From assembly GCA_023213315.1 (NCBI GenBank), contig JAKCPI010012583.1, positions 1-64,000 of the forward strand: 64,000 bases of DNA, written 5' to 3'. The stretch is from Euborellia annulipes. Taxonomy: Eukaryota; Arthropoda; Insecta; Dermaptera; Anisolabididae. The position numbers and the translations under genes are program-made. Of the stretch, positions 59,790 to 64,000 are shown one piece after another. The notes under the pieces were generated by a model. The model searched no databases, was not told where the DNA came from, and saw only the letters and a program-made list of their open reading frames with translations. Position 1 is the first letter of the stretch; each line of letters opens with the position of its first letter.

Positions 59790-60266
59790 TATTCTCTATG
59801 TATTAACAATTTTTTTTTTTTTTTGGGGGGGGGGGGGGACATTCTTATACCTGCGGGGGGTACAAATCACTGTAGTTACGCCTTTGCCCTATTAACGATA
59901 ATATTTCTATATATAAAAATTTGAATGTTATATTCTTATTATCCGTTAATTTAAAAATTAAGTGGATAAAATTTAAGTCAAGACATCAAGACTGAAAATA
60001 ATTAAGACATTTGATTTATTTAATAAGGAAGCAAGTGTTAGAACGTCAGATCTTAAATGAATCATTCGTAAATAAGATGAATCATAACATTTTCTTTTAG
60101 ATAATTTTATATATTTAGGGTTTGTCATTTCTTAAAAGAAGTTTTATCCCTCAGGACCTTTTTCATTGATTGTCTCTAAATTAGAAGTTGAAAAGTATTT
60201 TTCAAAAGAAGCTTAAAAAAAGCAATTTATTTTATAATTAATCAGGAAAATTAAAATGGTTACTAT
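59790..60266. other. Unassigned AT-rich spacer
   Basis: Contains a T-G homopolymer junction at 59810-59838; otherwise nothing recognised. Confidence 0.35.
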
Positions 60267-60955
60267 TTTTACTTTCTCTTACCTCTATATATATGTTAAT
60301 ATATATAGAGAGAGAAAGTATTGGTTTCATGTCAAAAATTCGATGTCGAGATTTTGATGGATATACACGTTTTGAGGTCCCCTGAATCTAAAAAAGTGGT
60401 TTTCGCGACATGGTCTGTCTGTCTGTCTGTCTGTCTGTGTGTCTGTGTGTCTGTGTGTCTGTGAACAAAATATCTCAAGAACGAAAAGAGCTAGGAGGTT
60501 GAAATTTTATATTTAAGTTAGCCACCCCCATGGGACGTAACACGAAGCTTTTGAACAAAATCGGCCCAAAAGTACTAGTACTTTACTGATGTAGTTTTTC
60601 AGTTTTTTTCGATTTTCTCAAAATTTGCTCCAACGATTTTTTTAAAATTCAAAAATCAATTATTTTTTAGATTCCCTTTAAAATGTATATTCACATTTTG
60701 TGATTGAAATCTTCTGAAGACCACTTTACTCTTGTACTCCATAGAAAAGATAGGAGAAATGGTTGCCATGGTAACAAAATATAAATATTTTCCCATACTT
60801 ATAAATTTTACATCTTGAAAATCGAATGTACCGTACTGTCGGAAACTAAATACATGTCGACACAAAAAATCTGGTGTGACAAGCACAGAACACAACTTTC
60901 GATTACCGAAGGTAAGAGAAAGTTGTGTGCTGTGCGCCAGTCACACCAGATTTTT
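60267..60955 (+). mobile_element. R2 element, full length (best copy)
   Basis: Outer end TTTTTACTTTCTCTTACC, palindromic TATATATG/AATATATA step, (GTCT)n then (GTGTCT)n at 60416-60462, all internal blocks, GGTAAGAGAAAGTTGTGTG and the hairpin ending GTCACACCAGATTTTT. Length 689 bp. No protein is conserved between copies. Confidence 0.9.
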
Positions 60956-61003
60956 CACTTTGAGTAGCCACTTCCTGTTGAGCAGTCAATACAAAATTGA
61001 TGT

Positions 61004-61165
61004 TTTTTACTTTCTCTTAGCCTATATATGAAATATATAGGAGAGAAAGTATTGCGATCATGTCAAAAATTCGATGTCGAGATTTTGATGGATATACATG
61101 TTTTGAGGTCCCCTGAGTCCAAAAAAAGTGGGTCCCGCAAATTGGTCTGTGTGTGTGTATGTATG

Positions 61166-61203
<38 letters not shown>

Positions 61204-62042
61204 GTCTGTATGTGTGGACAGATTTTTAGCATGAAGGAATTGAGCTACCGGATTGAAATTTTATATTTAACTTAGGTACCTTCCCACACGCTCAAAATAA
61301 GCTTTTGAACAAAATCGGCCAAAAAGTACTAGTACTTTACTGATGTACTTTTTCAGTTTTTTTCGATTTTCTCAAAATTCCCTCCAAGGATTTTTTTTTT
61401 AAAATTCAAAAATCAATTATTTTTTTAGATGCTCTTTAAAATGTATATTCTCATTTTGCCGTTGAAATCTTCTGAAGACCACTTTACTCTTGTTCTTCAT
61501 AGGAAAGATAGAAATGGTTGCCATGGTAACGGAATTTAAATCTTTTTCTTTTTATTAGATTAAAAATCAATTATTATTTAAATTCCCATTTATTTGTGTC
61601 TTTAATTGCTTAGGAGAAAACATATATACTCTCTCTCTCTCTCACTTGCAAACATTATCGCCTGTCTCTCCGCCTTCTCTCATAGGCCTAATGTTAATTT
61701 CCTATAGGGATTTGTATGTTAATTTCGATTCAAAGGGGGGTCCCCCTTTGAAACTTTTTAGGCATTTAAAATTTTTTTTTCCAATTCTTATGAAATTTTG
61801 TATTTATTTACGATTCTATATTGTGTATAAAATGTCCAAATATGAGATTAAAATTTTTAAAAATAACCATAGTTTATTTGAAGCAGTCAACATTTAAAAT
61901 GCAAGTTTGAAACTAAGGTGCTATCGGAAACTAAATATATCTCGACACAAAAAATCTGGTGTGACCAGCACGGTGCACAACTTTCTCTTACCGAAGGGTA
62001 AGAGAAAGTTGTGTACTTTGCGCCAGTCACACCAGATTTTTT
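61004..62042 (+). mobile_element. R2 element with subfamily-b interior
   Basis: Standard 5' half with (TG)n (61142-61208), switching at about 61545 to the interior shared with 36.6-37.0 kb, then the hairpin 61945-62040. Only 48 bp separate it from the previous copy. Confidence 0.8.
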
Positions 62043-62189
62043 ATTAAGTTATAATTTTCCTCCAAAATATCTAATAAATAAATTATTAATTAAAAAAAAA
62101 ATTTCCCATCCTTTGTTCTTCATTAATACCACTCGATTCGCTAATTTTTTGTAGTATTTAGTAGCTACATGACAAAGGCATGTCTCTTT

Positions 62190-62405
62190 TAAGGGATTTT
62201 GATATAGGAATGAAAGTTAGAAGAAAAATGCAGCCAGAATTTTTTCTTTAAAAATATATTTCAACAGCTAGCTGACGTTTCGGCTTTGGTCAAAGCCATC
62301 CTCGGAGCTATAAACAATGAAACGAAACGTCAGCTAGCTGTTGAAATATATTTTTAAAGAAAAAATTCTGGCTGCATTTTTCTTCTAACTTTCATTCCTG
62401 TTACA
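62190..62405. mobile_element. Foldback with hammerhead-like motif
   Basis: Arms GAATGAAAGTTAGAAGAAAA ... ACAGCTAGCTGACGTTTCG and inverse, about 95 bp each. Minus strand: CGAGGATGGCTTTG ... AAAGCCGAAACGTCAG. Confidence 0.78.
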
Positions 62406-62659
62406 AATTCCACCAGCCATAAAATACCCTTATACTAAGGATTTTGATATCTTGCTTTATTACATCTCATTTGGGTGAAAGTAATCCCCATGATAAATTA
62501 CTATTTTAAAAAATATGGTGTGCTAGTCACAGAGCACACAAATTTATCTTACCTTCGGTAATTGAAAGTTGTGTTCTGTGCTTGTCACGCCAGATATTTT
62601 ATCTCGAATTATATATTTTCTTTCCACCTGTATATTAAAATTCAAGATGTCAATTTTTT

Positions 62660-62664
62660 GGGAA

Positions 62665-62704
<40 letters not shown>

Positions 62705-62705
62705 C
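62660..62705. repeat. Poly(G) run of about 40 bases
   Basis: Near-uninterrupted G; frames through it give polyglycine and are not genes. The length may be unreliable in the assembly. Confidence 0.85.
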
Positions 62706-62929
62706 GGTTTTTTAACTCCTTTCGGCTACAGAGGCCATTTAGGGGTGATAGATTTATTTATTTAATTGCAAATACATAGTATCGATGGCTACCGGGGGGC
62801 GTTCCACACACTGATTGCCAGGGGTCACCAATCCCGAGCTTTCGCCGTGCTTGGCATTACTTAACCGCAACAATTGTGGTGACTGTTGCTCTTCTCCGTT
62901 GCCAGGCCCCCCGGTTCGAAGTCAAATTT
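62705..62929 (-). mobile_element. Possible fourth SINE family
   Basis: TCCTTTCGGCTACAGAGGCCATTTAGG resembles the shared SINE 3' part; the rest (ATCGATGGCTACCGGGGG, CCAATCCCGAGCTTTCG) is unique here. Confidence 0.35.
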
Positions 62930-63178
62930 TTTTTTTTTTTTTTTTTTAAACATTCACCTTTTTCTCATTCCACTCACATTCACACACACATTCATGCAGT
63001 CTTTTCGGCAACTTAGGCCATATAAGATTTTGACGATAACCGTTGTAGAGAAAATATCTATTGTGGGTTCAGGCATTTCTATTTAAGCCATCTGGTATCC
63101 AAATGGCTAAATAAAATCATCGGATGTGGGTCCGAACCCGCAGTTGGTATAGGAGGTAGGATATATAGAAACGGGGGC
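62930..63178 (-). mobile_element. SINE-A with 11-bp duplication
   Basis: AAGTCAAATTT at 62919-62929 and 63179-63189. The head is damaged (B box shortened to GCGGGTTCGGACCC). Confidence 0.88.
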
Positions 63179-63678
63179 AAGTCAAATTTATAAATATGGG
63201 AAAAATATTTATATTTTGTTACCATGGCAACCATTTCTCCTATCTTTTCTACAAGAGTAAAGTGGTCTTCAAAAGATTTCAATAGCAAAATGAGAATATA
63301 TATTTTAAAGAGCATCTAAAAAATAATTTATGAATTTTAATCAAAATCGTTGGAGCGAATTTTGAGAAAATCGAAAAAAAAAACTGAAAAAGTGCATCAG
63401 TAAAGTATTAGTACTCTTTGGCCGATTTTGTTCAAAAGCTGCATGTTACGTCCCAGGGGGTGCCTAACTTAAAAATAAAATTTCAACTTCCTAGCTCTTT
63501 TTGTTCTTGAGATATTTTGTTCACAGACAGACAGACCATGTCGCGCAAACCACTTTTTTGGTTTCACGGGACCTCAAAACGTGTATATCCGTCAAAATCT
63601 CGACATCGAATTCTTGAAACCAAAACTTTCTCTCTCTATATATTAACATATAGCTATAGAGGTAAGAGAAAGTAAAAA

Positions 63679-64000
63679 TTGTAGAATATTTCTTTGACTC
63701 AACTCCCCCAATCAAAGTATATATTAATATTATATTTTATTCATAATGAATAATAATTAATGATGATTATTGTCTATTATCGAATGAATTATTCAAAAAT
63801 AATTGATGCATTTAAAGTAAAAATCTTATGATTAAAGACTTAATATAAGAAAATTTAATAAACCAATAAATCAAATTATATTATCTTAAGAGTAGAAGAG
63901 TATCTAAAGAGAGGATGAAAGAGAAGGTTTCGGTTAATTAATCGTCGAATTTCATCAAATTCATAGGCAACTTTCGCAAACTCAATTTAATTAAGAACCC
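63679..64000. other. Unassigned AT-rich spacer
   Basis: No gene or repeat recognised up to the window end. Confidence 0.35.

Larger units (their letters stand above)
62509..63678 (-). mobile_element. R2 element with G-run, unidentified insert and SINE-A
   Basis: Hairpin at 62511-62600; interior cut at about 62655 by a G run and an unidentified insert, then SINE-A at 62930-63178; R2 resumes at 63179 and ends GGTAAGAGAAAGTAAAA. Confidence 0.8.

Noticed and set aside
62562..62765. 67-codon frame with a polyglycine tract
   Set aside because: Translation of the poly(G) run inside an R2 copy.

Overview
This window is a stretch of a repeat-dense, AT-rich metazoan nuclear genome. The only host protein-coding gene I can support is a split SHOX-family homeobox gene on the minus strand. 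It has GT-AG introns, a paired-like homeodomain with Q50, a conserved CRVAPYV block, long alanine runs and a C-terminal OAR motif. The species is not determinable from the sequence. An invertebrate is likely, from the AT richness, the Penelope-like elements and the dense short transposons.

Gene layout (minus strand, 5' to 3'): 39642-39335 (polyalanine and homeodomain residues 1-46), 35865-35808 (recognition helix), 27517-27303 (CRVAPYV region), 26365-26111 (second alanine-rich region, OAR, stop). All three junctions join in frame and give 277 codons, close to vertebrate SHOX length. The first listed exon opens with a plausible acceptor in phase 1, so at least one 5' exon is missing from this model. 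A TATA-like box near 42.28 kb is a weak promoter candidate. Several single-copy-looking stretches rich in homeodomain-type TAAT sites lie in the introns and flanks; they are cis-regulatory candidates only.

Most of the remainder is layered mobile DNA. (1) SINE-A: a tRNA-derived SINE with A/B boxes and a GTGA-rich, poly(A) tail, about 19 copies, seven or more with clear target-site duplications. (2) R2: a ~600-690 bp element with GTCT/GTGT microsatellites, subterminal inverted repeats and an ~85-nt terminal hairpin, about 15 full, nested or partial copies; R4 has the same architecture. (3) R3: an element with a GTCT microsatellite, twelve ~116-bp tandem units and a terminal hairpin. R2, R3 and R4 look like non-autonomous Helentron/Helitron-type elements. 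(4) hAT-type elements with 8-bp duplications, a TTAA-flanked MITE and other TIR elements. (5) Penelope-like remnants (a GIY-YIG fragment) and many foldback elements carrying a CTGANGA...GAAAC motif that resembles a hammerhead-ribozyme core. (6) Fragments of a Ty3/gypsy integrase and a non-LTR retrotransposon.

Insertions are nested up to three deep, and SINE-A lies inside R2 in at least eight places. No rRNA gene, functional tRNA gene or CRISPR array was seen.
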